From: Lepas anatifera
Taxonomy: Eukaryota > Arthropoda > Thecostraca > Lepadidae
Direction: 5' to 3'
Assembly: GCA_034440635.1 (NCBI GenBank)
Contig: JAOTON010001251.1
Span: 975,001 to 1,039,000 of the forward strand
Length of the DNA stretch: 64,000 nt
A program made the position numbers and the translations under genes. Positions 21,976 through 31,337 of the stretch are shown piece after piece. The number at the start of each line of letters is the position of its first letter. Positions within the stretch are counted from its first letter, which is position 1. The notes beneath the pieces are model-generated. The model was given only the letters and a program-made list of their open reading frames with translations, was not told where the DNA came from and searched no databases.

Positions 21976-23025
21976 TTAGTTTTCCGACTGTTGTTGGGCA
22001 GCTAAGTTAGCTTGTTTCGCCCTGCACACTCGCTGAGTGTGTCCAACTTTTTGGCAGAACGCACAGATCGGACGACCGTCTGGTGTCCATTGATATCTTT
22101 GAGGGGGCTGGTTTGGCTCTGTCCCCGGCTGAAAAGCTTGTTGGTGCTGACATGGGGCTCTTGGAGGCTGACTCTGAGGTCGCCTCTGCCACTGGTTGGG
22201 GCGTTGTTGCCTTTGGAATGGGCGTTGGTTCTGGGGTTGCGCCTGGTATTGGCGTCTTTGCTGGGGATGCGTCTGGTTTGATGGCTGATACGTAGGGTTG
22301 GTTTTCTGATTTTTCACAACATTTTTGGTCAGTTTATCTAGTTTTGATCCAACATCTGACAAACATTTCTCCAATTTCTCTATCCTGTCGCTTTGGGAGT
22401 CGTTACGAACCACATCAATCTCCATGGGCTCCTCAGTATCGAGTTTTCCTCTGCAAAGTTCGAAAGTCCTGTCGGTTTGCTGTTCTTCACTAGCAAATTT
22501 TACTGCATCCTGAAGGGTTGAGAACTTTTTCCGAATGAGGGCTCGGGCGAGGCGATCATCGGATACGCCTTTTTGGAACACTTCTACAAGTGTTCTTTGT
22601 GAGTCTGCACTGTTTGGGTCATCAAAGACCTCACTTGCAACGTCTTGGAGACGTTCTAAGAAGTTTTGCATCAGCTCACCCTTCTTTTGTCTGATTTTTT
22701 GAAGTTTTTCCCTCGCACAGTACGGGTCTTTAAGATCACTGTATCTGTCTCTCAACTGTCTCCTTAGTTCCAGCCACGTGATGTTAGGATTTTGAGTGAT
22801 CAGTCTGCAGGCAAATTTTCCTGCGGGTCCGCTCAATGTTCTAGTAGCCAGAATTTTCATCCGCTTATCATCGGCTGTGCAGGCTATCGAATCCATATCT
22901 CTTGCCCAGTCATGAAATTTGTTGGAACTTTCCCCAGAAAATGATCGAACGTGCTGTGTGAGACCTTGGACTCGAATTTCCATCGAAATATCTTTCATTG
23001 TTTCAACAAGAGTTTGTTCGGCCAT
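21976..23025 (-). CDS. gag: gypsy Gag
   Basis: 349 residues starting at an ATG. The first two thirds form an alpha-helical capsid-type region of the retrotransposon gag family (segments such as WLELRRQLRDRYSD and KGELMQNFLERLQD). A Gln-, Asn- and Pro-rich linker follows at about 240-310. One CCHC zinc knuckle (C321, C324, H329, C334) lies near the C-terminus for RNA binding. Gag assembles the particle and packages the RNA. The stop codon at 21976-21978 directly follows a possible slippery heptamer that gives access to pol. The frame is intact, consistent with a young insertion. Confidence 0.92.
   Translation of the reverse strand: MAEQTLVETMKDISMEIRVQGLTQHVRSFSGESSNKFHDWARDMDSIACTADDKRMKILATRTLSGPAGKFACRLITQNPNITWLELRRQLRDRYSDLKDPYCAREKLQKIRQKKGELMQNFLERLQDVASEVFDDPNSADSQRTLVEVFQKGVSDDRLARALIRKKFSTLQDAVKFASEEQQTDRTFELCRGKLDTEEPMEIDVVRNDSQSDRIEKLEKCLSDVGSKLDKLTKNVVKNQKTNPTYQPSNQTHPQQRRQYQAQPQNQRPFQRQQRPNQWQRRPQSQPPRAPCQHQQAFQPGTEPNQPPQRYQWTPDGRPICAFCQKVGHTQRVCRAKQANLAAQQQSEN
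21979..21985 (-). promoter_or_regulatory. candidate -1 ribosomal frameshift heptamer GGAAAAC
   Basis: On the minus strand G GAA AAC precedes the gag stop TAA with no intervening base. Pol lies in the -1 frame and its open frame begins 33 bases upstream of the slip, so a -1 slip here would join Gag to Pol. GGA-type first triplets are known in working retroviral sites (for example GGAUUUA). Any downstream pseudoknot was not assessed. Confidence 0.55.
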
Positions 23026-23698
23026 GATTCAAATTATGCAAAATTTCAACACAATATAACAACAGCTTATGAAGATTCAACAGTTAAGGATGGATAAGGA
23101 ATCACCTTACTTGTAGCTGATGAGATGATGTCAGAAGACTGAAGGCGAAGATGCCAGTTGCCGTTGTTCACCGAGGGATGAACCGGAGATGCTGTCCACA
23201 CAGTAATAAAAATGTGGAATGCTACGATGAAGAAGATGAAGAATGCTGTAATGAAGCACTCTTAACCTGAAAAAGCAATTGGCTGGAGCAGTAGAACGAT
23301 GTTCCTGATGTCGGATGAAATGTTGGATGACCACGAAGAACTAGATGAATGATGAGTTGAGGTCCTTGAAGCCTGAAAGAAATTTGAAGTGCCTTGCAGC
23401 CTGAAAAAAATCTTGAACAGTTGAATCTTGAATAAGAAGTGAAGTGACAACTTGAAAAACGAAGAACTTGGGATGGCTGTCGCAGAAAACGGTGATGACC
23501 TCTAGTTGAGATGAATCCTGGAACTGATAAACTCGACGATAGAATTGAAGATCTCGATGAACCAGCTTGTAAAGTTGACAGAGAAGTGTTTAAAGATGTT
23601 TCCCGGCGTAGCTGGAAAACTGAAGTCCTTGAAGTACTTGTTGGCGAATTTTCGATTTTTCTCGGTGTCCAATTTTATCACGGGTCACGGTGCCAATT
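23026..23698 (-). other. gypsy leader with primer-binding site
   Basis: A 673-bp untranslated leader lies between the 5' LTR and gag. Three bases inside the LTR, the minus strand reads TGGCACCGTGACCCG (23681-23695). This has the TGG start of a tRNA 3'-end complement and is the likely primer-binding site. I could not assign the tRNA with confidence. The rest of the leader has only short unconvincing frames. Confidence 0.6.
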
Positions 23699-24540
23699 TG
23701 TCGTGAAAACGTTTCACTCGGCTGTGATTAAGTTGAAGTGGTAAGACCTCGTCGCGCCATTATATGATGAAAAGATGTTGGTTCCTCTTTCTTCTGTATT
23801 GCCTCGCGTTGTGTAAAGGCAGGTTATAGCAGCGATGAATATAAGTCCAACAGGTATTAAAGCAGTCGGTCTTCACTCGGAATGGCAGCGCCAATTAATA
23901 TACGTAGAGGTGTCGAATAAGAATACCCGTCGCTACAGATCACTCACTCTCTGTCAACCTATCTTCTACAAGCGTGATTAACGGTGACCTAGCCTAATCC
24001 AGCGTGACCTGGCGTGGTCTGATGCTGTCTGACGCGATGCCGACCGTTGCCGGCGCCTGACTGCAGAGGTCCGCTGGTGAAGACGGTTCTAAGCGCACTC
24101 CCTCGAGACAACAGCGGGTAGCCAGTTACATATGTCCATCTCACCGAAACAACAGGGCAGTGGACGCCCACCACACACGCCAATGAAATGACTGGATTTG
24201 TGAAAAAAGATAGACGTCACAGCAACGTCAGAAACTGATGAAAGCTTTCATCAGGCAACTGTAGAAGCACCGGGTTACAGAAGTCATACGCATGACATCA
24301 CCTGCCTGGGCCGTCGCTCGCTGTGCCAGAGCACTGGACACCGGATGCAAAGTCATCAAAACGCGGTGCGGCCGACGTCTCGGGCCAGCTCTGGGCCGTG
24401 GCAGCAGGGGTGGCTCGCCACACCATGCATTTATGACTACATGCTATGAATATTGAAGTAGAGTAGTAAGTTAGAACTATAACAGTAAAATATGGTATAA
24501 AAATTAGCATAATTAGGTGTCATTATTAATTTTTGTTATA
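23699..24540 (-). repeat. 5' LTR of gypsy element
   Basis: 842 bp, the same length as the 3' LTR. The four differences I found are all C in the left copy and T in the right copy on the plus strand (16423/23971 region, 16555/24103 region, 16818/24366 region and the terminal TACA/TATA). The terminal dinucleotide is changed here, so this LTR reads TATAAC instead of TGTAAC at its outer edge. Promoter elements could not be fixed by eye. Confidence 0.93.
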
Positions 24541-24586
24541 CAAAGCGCTGATTGCACTTTTTTAGCGCAGTTGTCGGGGGTACTTT

Positions 24587-25777
24587 TTGGTAAGCCATTT
24601 TTACTTTATTTTTCTTGAGTTCAATACTTCCACAGCATTATGTTTTTCCAGCCTGTCATTTAACGATAATGTTGGACCCTTCTTTTGCTTCCACAATTTC
24701 CCAACAACGTCTTGTGTCCCGTACTGTACGTCTTCAGTTGCAACGTTTCAATTGCAACGTTCCTTGCTAGCAGGAGATATCGAGACGAATCCAGGACCGG
24801 TAAATGACGGCGAGTTACGCAACCAGAAGCGCCCTTCAACATTCACTGCTTTACTCCATAACGCGCAAAGTCTTCGAAACAAACTGGATTCACTACGAGC
24901 GAGAGCGGAGGAATTGAAGACCTTCGACGTGATCGCCTTCAACGAAACTTGGCTAGACAGCGACATCTGCGACGCTGAATTGGGAGCTTCTTTTCCTGAC
25001 CACACTTTATTTCGCCGTGACAGGGGCGATGTCAAAGGGGGAGTTCTTTGCGCTGTACGCTCATCTATGCAACCAACCAGACGCACCGAGCCGGATCTGA
25101 ACACTGAGTCTCTGCTCATCAAGCTGGCTCGACCTAGTATGACTGTTGTTGTTTGTTACCGGCCCCTGAACGATGATCTGTCTTTGGCTGGGACATTGCA
25201 GTGTTTGGCAGCACTACCCAGCACTGGGCCTTTGCTTGTACTTGGCGATTTAAATTTACCTGAGATTAAATGGAGGTAGCGCAGGGATGGGCGTGTGAAT
25301 GCGATGCTGATCAGACACTCGAGACGAGCCGTTGACTTTGTTGACCAGTGTGAATTCCTTGACCTTAGCCAGCACGTCACATTGCCAACTCGTGTGCAGA
25401 ACACCCTTGATCTGGTGTTGTCAAGGGGTATTACCAACGTGAGTGCTGTACCCAGGAAAAGCACGATCGCCTCTGATCATGACGAGGTTGCAATCTCGTT
25501 CGTTATACGTACACAGCCTCCTCTGCGAGCTACACGCTCTGCGGCTTATAACTACCGCCGAGCTGATTTTGATGGGCTCCGAGCAGCTGTAAGGATGGCT
25601 CCCTGGCATTTGTTGGACGGTATGGATATCGACGAAGCTGTATCACTATTTTATTCTCTTGTTGACGCCGCCATCCGTGATCATATACCATTAGTTGTTC
25701 CCAAAAAACGTTATCCGCCATGGTTCAACGCAGAGGTCAGGCGTGCACTGAAAATGAAGCAGGCTGCCTTTGAATGA
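24587..25777 (+). pseudogene. LINE 1: 2A motif and APE endonuclease, decayed
   Basis: The frame opens without an ATG and carries a 2A motif at residues 64-71. It then reads an AP-endonuclease domain typical of non-LTR retrotransposons: HNAQSLRNK, FNETWL, GGVLCAV, LGDLNLP and, after the stop, SDHDEVAI. An in-frame TAG lies at 25277-25279 and a TGA at 25775, so it cannot make a full protein. The same frame continues to about 25860, where a palindromic DNA element is inserted, and resumes at 29003. The endonuclease nicks target DNA to prime reverse transcription. The clade is CR1/L2-like (Jockey superfamily) by general appearance. The gypsy element lies immediately upstream and may have removed the true 5' end. 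Confidence 0.85.
24776..24799 (+). other. 2A ribosome-skipping motif DIETNPGP
   Basis: The residues AGDIETNPGP match the 2A consensus D(V/I)ExNPGP exactly. In viruses and in some APE-type LINEs this motif makes the ribosome skip the Gly-Pro bond, separating the N-terminal segment from the rest. It lies 20-30 residues before the endonuclease domain, after a hydrophobic N-terminal stretch (about residues 4-50) that may act as a signal sequence. Confidence 0.85.
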
Positions 25778-26605
25778 ATGAAGCGCCAGCCTGGTGATGA
25801 ACGTGTGAAGGCGGACTTTGCTGACAAGCGCGCTGCTTTCAAACACTTGTCTAGTCAGGACTACTCACTAGGGGGGCCCTTTTGGCAACTTTTTCTTTAA
25901 TGTTTCGGGACCAGTGGGTTTCTGATGTTCTCGGACCCACTGATTTCGAATTTGACCTTGAAATTTTGAATTTCGAATTTTTTCAGCCCGCCCCTGCGCC
26001 TTCAAGTTTTCGAAAAACAGAGAAAATGCAGGTTTTTGCATCCCCAAATAGCAATCACTGAGAAGAGCAAAATAAAATTTAATTCATCAGTTAGAACAGT
26101 TTCTTACCTACAGATCTGCGCAAACTGCATGTTCATGGGGTTTCTTATGCCTTATTTATTGCGCCTCAAATATTGCAATTTTTTGCCTAACGGTGGTATA
26201 CTGTGCTGCACGGCACCTTACGGCGCGTTGCTCTCCGGGCAGTCCAGGAAGCATGCCAACTTAAAATGTGGTACTTTTACATTATATTTCGCATGAATTG
26301 GATGAGGAATGCCAGTGTACATGGTTTTCTATTTCAAAAGGTGACAGGGGCGGATGTAAGCAATTATTTTTCGGGAGAAAATTAGCGAAAATAGTGAAAA
26401 ATCCTTTATTTAGAAAGAAAGTGAGGCAAATCGGCAAACCTTGGCGACCGACCGGTTTCTGTAGGTGGTGCCACTCTTGATTAGGGGATACCACGATATC
26501 AGAAAATTAAGCATTATGACAAGAACTGTAGTTAAAAGGCATAAAAACAAAACATTGTCAGAGTACCTTTATTACTCGATGAAGAAAGACGACAGCCTTC
26601 CACTG

Positions 26606-26995
26606 TCATGAGCTACAGGGACAAGGACTGAACCGAAAGCAGAATCGACTCCGGGCACCACTCGCGTCTATTTTCCCTGACGGCAGCGAAACGTATCTTG
26701 TTAAGCGCCTTGCCATCTTGTCATCGCACCACACGCTGGCAACTGACTCGCTATCAGTTTTAAGGCCCTCTATTGACTGAGTGTGGCACGGAATGCCTGT
26801 CCGGAGAGATGACCCGACTAAAGTCCTGAGTTGGGTCTGCGTAAAGCCGTTCAGGAAGGGTGCCTCCACATTGGGTGCATGGCAGACCCTTTTTACGCTG
26901 CTGTACAGCTCCATGTAGCTGGTTGCACACCGCTTGAGCTGCCCCGGCAGCACCTGGTAGCGCCGGACACAGGCACCATGCGCTCGGCCCTTCAA
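26606..26995 (-). pseudogene. unknown frame in left arm of palindromic element
   Basis: 129 codons on the minus strand in the left arm. It mirrors the second half of the frame at 27516-28088 (shared QVLPGQLKRCATSYMEL and FLNGFTQTQLRTLVG). It then continues further, through MARRLTRYVSLPSGK and a Cys-rich end, where the plus-strand partner stops. No family recognised. It is probably a duplicate of coding sequence carried into both arms. Confidence 0.4.
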
Positions 26996-27515
26996 AGTTG
27001 GACCTGTGCGCCCACCAGAGGAGCTGTCCGCCGGCTGCTGGGAGGTGCTGGGAGAGCACTGCCCGCTCTCAGAAGCGACGTGCTGCTCACTGCAGGAGGT
27101 GTTGGATGTACGCGCCAGATAGGGACTTGACTTGACGCGCCAGATAGGGACTTGAGTCGCTCTTGACTCTGGGGAAGTTGGCGATTGGCAGCAAGTGCAC
27201 TGCCCCAGAGATTTCTCTCCCTATTCAGCTGGGACCTGAAGCTAGCGTACCTCTGTGCAAAGACGGGATACGGGGGATGCTAGTGCTGTCGCCCATAAGG
27301 CACACGACAAACTACTAGGCGCGGTGGTACACGGCGCAGAGTCGCTTGCTGCGTCTGTACATGTCCAGGGCTGAGCCATCGCCTGAGATAGATACAGGTA
27401 CTGGTGCAGTACTTGGTCTGTGTCTACGTGCCAATGACAGTCCGAATCAAGCACGAGTGGGACGCTGTCCACGCTGCGCGCCATCTGGCAGAGGAGCTGC
27501 GGCTGCAGCGAAGGT

Positions 27516-28088
27516 ATGTACATGACCTGTGACGCACTGACAGTTTTGCAGGATAGCGTGGCGAAGGACGCTCTCATAGCGCATACGGAAAGCATCATTT
27601 TGGCGATGCTGGGTGACGACGACCAGAAAATCAGAGCTGCAGCTGTCAGTAAGATCGTCTCGTCCCGGAGCGCGAGGTTAACACAAGCGCAGATGAAGCC
27701 GGTCCCTATCCAGCGCGTACACCCAACACCTCCTGCAGTGAGCAGCACGCCACTTCAGAGAGCGGGCAGTGCTCTCCCAGCACCTCCCAGCAGCCGGCGG
27801 ACAGGCCCAACGTTGAAGGGCCGAGCGCATGGTGCCTGTGTCCAAATCTACCAGGTGCTGCCGGGGCAGCTCAAGCGGTGTGCGACCAGCTACATGGAGC
27901 TGCACAGCAGCGTAAAAAGGGTCTGCCATGCACTCAATGTGGAGCCACCCTTCCTGAACGGCTTTACGCAGACCCAACTCAGGACTTTAGTCGGGTCACC
28001 CCTCCGGACAGGCATTCCGTGCTACACTCAGTCAATAGAGGGCCTTAAAACTGACAAGCGGGTCAGTTGCCAGCGTGTGCGGCGCTGA
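27516..28088 (+). CDS. unknown protein of palindromic element
   Basis: 190 codons running from the unique centre into the right arm. The N-terminal part (DSVAKDALIAHTESIILAMLGDDDQKIRAAAVSKI) looks helical. It resembles in style the short conserved regions of uncharacterised transposon-associated proteins, but I cannot name a family. The middle is Pro-, Ser- and Arg-rich, and the C-terminal half is mirrored in the left arm. An upstream frame at about 27435-27512 (VRIKHEWDAVHAARHLAEEL) could be joined by a 38-base GTATGT...CAG segment, but that is shorter than usual introns. Confidence 0.35.
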   Translation: MYMTCDALTVLQDSVAKDALIAHTESIILAMLGDDDQKIRAAAVSKIVSSRSARLTQAQMKPVPIQRVHPTPPAVSSTPLQRAGSALPAPPSSRRTGPTLKGRAHGACVQIYQVLPGQLKRCATSYMELHSSVKRVCHALNVEPPFLNGFTQTQLRTLVGSPLRTGIPCYTQSIEGLKTDKRVSCQRVRR

Positions 28089-29002
28089 CCGCCAAGATGG
28101 CAAGGCGCTTAACAAGATACGTTTCGCTGTCGTCAGGGAAAATAGACGCGCGTGGTGCCCGGAGTCGATTCTGCTTTCGGTTCAGTCCTTGTCCCTGTAG
28201 CTCATGACAGTGGAAGGCTGTCGTCTTTCTTCGTCGAGTGATCAAGGTACTCTGACAATGTTTTGTTTTTATGCCTTTTAATTACAGTTCTTTGCATAAT
28301 GCCTAATTTTCTGATATCGTGGTATCCCCTAATCAAGAGTGGCACCACCTACCGAAACCGGTCGGTCGCCAAGGTTTGCCGATTTGCCTCACTTTCTTTC
28401 TAAATAAAGGATTTTTCACTATTTTCGCTAATTTTCTCCCGAAAAATAATTGCTTACATCCGCCCCTGTCACCCTTTGCAATAGAAAACCATGTAAACTG
28501 GCATTCCTCATTGAATTCATGCGAAAAATAATGTAAAAGTACCACATTTTAAGTCATTGAATTCATGCGAAAAATAATGTAAAAGTACCACATTTTAAGT
28601 CAGCATGTTCCACGTTCCTGGACTGCCCGGAGAGCAACGCGCCGTAAGGTGCCGTGCGGCACAGTATACCACCGCTAGGAAAAAATCGCAATATTTGAGG
28701 CGCAATAGATGAGGCATAAGAAACCCCATGAACATGCAGTTTGCGCAGATCTGTAGGTAAGAAACTGCTCTAACTGATGAATTAAATTTTATTTTGCTAT
28801 TCTCAGTGATTGCTATTTGGGGATGCAAAAACCTGCATTTTCTCTGTTTTTCGAAAACTTGAAGGCGCAGGGGCGGGCTGAAAAAATCGAAATTCAAAAT
28901 TTCAAGGTCAAATTCGAAATCAGCGGGTCTGAGAACATCAGAAACCCACTGGTCCCGAAACATTAAAGAAAAAGTTGCCAAAAGGGCCCCCCTACTACTC
29001 AC

Positions 29003-29487
29003 AGTACCTGAAATGTCTTGTTTCTGACTTTACAAACAACCCGAAACGTTTTTGGACTTTTATGAAGTGTATTTAACAGACGAAGGGAGCACCGGTTTTA
29101 GAAAGCAATGACGTACTTTTTACCGACGACACAGACAAGGCGAACCTATTAAACCGTACTTTTTCTTCTAAATTCTCTGACCCTAATGCTGTAAATTTCC
29201 CTGACATGCCTTTTAGTGTGGATGATCGTTTGATTGCCTTCACTGTGTCAAAGGAAACTGTACGTCGCTTGCTGCAAGAATTAGTTGTAACCAAAGCCTG
29301 CGATCCTCATGGGTTAAGTGCTCGCGTGCTTCGCGAATAAGCTGGAGAACTGGCTAGCCCTCTGTGCAAAATTTTCAAAATGTCCCTGAACTGTGGAATA
29401 TTTTCTGAGCAGTGGGGAGAAGCAAATATTGTTCCGATATTCAAAAATGGGTAACGAAAAAATCCTGACAACTACCGCTCTGTTTCA
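29003..29487 (+). pseudogene. LINE 1 linker and N-terminal RT region
   Basis: Directly after the hAT duplication, the LINE 1 frame resumes as YLKCLVSDFTNNPKRFWTFM, then SDPNAVNFPDMPF and ACDPHGLSARVL, the region preceding the RT fingers. Stop codons interrupt at about 29074, 29338 and 29452. The order and spacing match a normal LINE ORF2 with the palindromic element removed. Confidence 0.75.
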
Positions 29488-30441
29488 TTGCTGCCTCTTT
29501 GCGCCAAAATTTTTGAAAAAATAGCATGCAACCAGATTTACCAGCACGTCCGGCCTCATCTTTCTCCATGTCAGCATGGATTCTTGCCAAATAGATCATG
29601 TCAATCTAATCTGGCATCTTTTCTGGCACACGGGTGGAAAGCCATTTCTGACAGCAGTCAGCTAGACGCAGTGTACACAGATTTCTCGAGCGCGTTCCAA
29701 AGTGTTAACCATCGTCTTTTATTGTACAAACTGCAGCAAATGTATGGCATTGACAACTTAGCGTTGAGATGGTTGAGTTCTTATCTTGGCAGACGTAAAC
29801 AGAGAGTGGTGCTGAACGGAAAAGTTTCGGATTGGGCTCGTGTGGCCTCAGGCACACCAGAGGGAGGGCTCATCTCACCGTTGTTGTTTTCCGTTTTCGT
29901 AAACGACCTGCCACACGTAGTTTCTACCAAGTGTTTGCTTTTCGCGGACGATCTGAAAATATTCCATCAAGTGAAATCCCAAAATGACGTTAACACGTTA
30001 CAGAAAGACCTGGACGCAATAACAAGTTGGGCTGCTGCCTGGAAGATGAATCTAAGCGCCTCAAAATGCAAGTCTTTCAAAATCTCTTTAAAACGCAATC
30101 TCATTGATTCGGCTTATAAAATCAACGGAACAATTTTGGAGAACGTTTCTTCCATAAAAGATTTGGGAATCATTCTTGACCAAAAGCTTACCTTTTCCGA
30201 CCATATAAACTCGATGGTTTCCAAAGCAAACAGATCACTCGGTTTATTAATCAGAACCTTCCAGACAGCCTCCCCTAGATGTAAGCTGGATAAGAAGAAC
30301 GCTTTGGCGGCTTTTAAATGCAAATGTTCGGTCAGTTTTAGAGTATTGTTCAGTGGTTTGGGCTGGAGCCGCACAATGTCATCTGGATCGTGTAGAAAGA
30401 ATCCAACACAAGTTTTTGATGTGGCTTGCGAACCATGTTGA
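29488..30441 (+). pseudogene. LINE 1 reverse transcriptase
   Basis: 317 codons of RT. LLPLCAKIFEKIACNQI and HGFLPNRSC mark the fingers. YTDFSSAFQSVNH holds the first catalytic Asp. GTPEGGLISPLLF is the B motif, with Glu where Gln is usual. FADDLKIF holds the catalytic pair, and LGIILDQKL follows in the thumb region. At about 30310-30350 the conserved reading moves to another frame (30353 onward: WAGAAQCHLDRVERIQHKFL), so a frameshift separates the palm from the C-terminal part. Confidence 0.88.
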
Positions 30442-30562
30442 CCCAGCCTGTCCATCATTAGGTTACGAGGAATTGACGAAGTTTTATGATGTTCGTACTT
30501 TATTGGCAAGGCGTGTACAACATGACATCTTATTCACAAGCAAGGTTTTTAGAGGTCTCATC
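30353..30562 (+). pseudogene. LINE 1 RT C-terminal region, truncated
   Basis: The frame reads ERIQHKFLMWLANHV and YDVRTLLARRVQHD, the usual post-thumb region of CR1/Jockey-type ORF2. It is cut at about 30562 by the 3' tail of the I-type LINE copy A. The codons after that (INQSINGFLLG) translate the inserted LINE's 3' UTR and do not belong to LINE 1. Confidence 0.8.
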
Positions 30563-30587
30563 GCATCAATCAATCAATCAATCAATG

Positions 30588-31337
30588 GCTTTTTATTAGG
30601 CGTTCTGTGCATAGCACCTTTGCCCGCCTCTAAAGGAGTGTGTGGGAGAATTTTAGAATTTTGTGTGAGGGCAAGCTACGTTAGTCTGTTAAAGCAATGG
30701 GAGTTATTTCAAGTAATGGGTTGCAAGATGTTTTAGCTTGCAGATGGACGGTCGTGGCAATGGCATAGCCATGCCAAGGGAGGTCTTTTAATAAGTTTAG
30801 ACCCGCAGAGTGCGAAGGTTATTTCTGTGGTTGAAGACCTTAAATTTAGAATTTGGAATTTAGAATTTAGAATTTTGTGTGTTAGCTACTGATGTCCGCT
30901 TGTCTACGTTACTCGAAATCCTCCGTTAACTCAATAATTTTCGTATTTTAGAAAGTGCGCTAAACACCTGGCCAGGGTGCCTCGAATTTACCCTGCAACC
31001 CGGAGGTGAGGTTGCAGCTCCCCTCTCCGGCCGGGCAGCCGCCGCGCAGAGGAAAAGAAGTGTGAGAGGATAGTTAGATTGTTAGTAAGAGTATAGGTGT
31101 GGTTAGTATAGACCCGCAGTGAAAGGTATCACTGCGGTGAAGAAAACTAACCTATCTAACCTAACCTGATTTCAAAGTTAGCCTAACATAACCTATCCTT
31201 AGCCTACAATGAACCATTTAAAGGTTACAAAACTATTGCTTAAATTTCGCAGTGGACCATCTATGATTGGAAAATAGAGAAGTCCTACTTTGGGGGTGCA
31301 CCATGCACCCTCCATCATATATACTGGGAGGAGTGAT
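30588..31337 (-). other. LINE 2 3' UTR with stem-loops
   Basis: The UTR is shared by copies A, B (42414-43170) and C (38047-38501). A perfect 9-bp stem CCGCAGTGA/TCACTGCGG with a 6-base loop lies at 31114-31137 (42614-42637 in copy B). A second hairpin, GGGTGCA-CCA-TGCACCC, sits near 31295-31311 just after the stop codon. CCTAA-like runs occur at about 31145-31170, and the degenerate block GAATTTAGAATTT is at about 30843-30876. LINE 3' stem-loops are often recognised by the RT; that role is inferred here. Confidence 0.7.

Larger units (their letters stand above)
16151..24540 (-). mobile_element. Ty3/gypsy LTR retrotransposon, nearly intact
   Basis: An 8,390-bp element lies on the minus strand. 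It is bounded by two 842-bp direct LTRs and a 5-bp target duplication, CAAAG (16146-16150 and 24541-24545). In transcriptional order it has the 5' LTR (23699-24540), a primer-binding region, gag, pol with protease-RT-RNase H-integrase, an acidic tail, and the 3' LTR (16151-16992). Aligned base by base without gaps, the LTRs differ at four sites that I could find, so the insertion is young. Gag and pol have no internal stops except a frameshift near the pol C-terminus. No envelope-like frame is present. A polypurine tract before the 3' LTR was not evident. Confidence 0.95.
25861..29002. mobile_element. 3.1-kb near-palindromic hAT-like element
   Basis: The element runs from 25869 to 28994 with ends TAGGGGGGCCCTTTTGGC and the exact complement. 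It is flanked by the 8-bp duplication CTACTCAC (25861-25868 and 28995-29002). The inverted arms are very long: about 25869-27126 and 27703-28994, leaving only some 580 bp of unique centre. The 8-bp duplication and TAGGG ends fit hAT. No recognisable transposase (no hAT dimerisation domain) is visible. It is inserted between the endonuclease and RT regions of LINE 1, whose sequence continues on both sides. Confidence 0.85.

Noticed and set aside
27514..27551. Spliceosomal intron in the palindromic element
   Set aside because: GTATGT, CTGAC and TTTTGCAG are in place, but 38 bases is below usual minimum intron length; noted only as a possibility.
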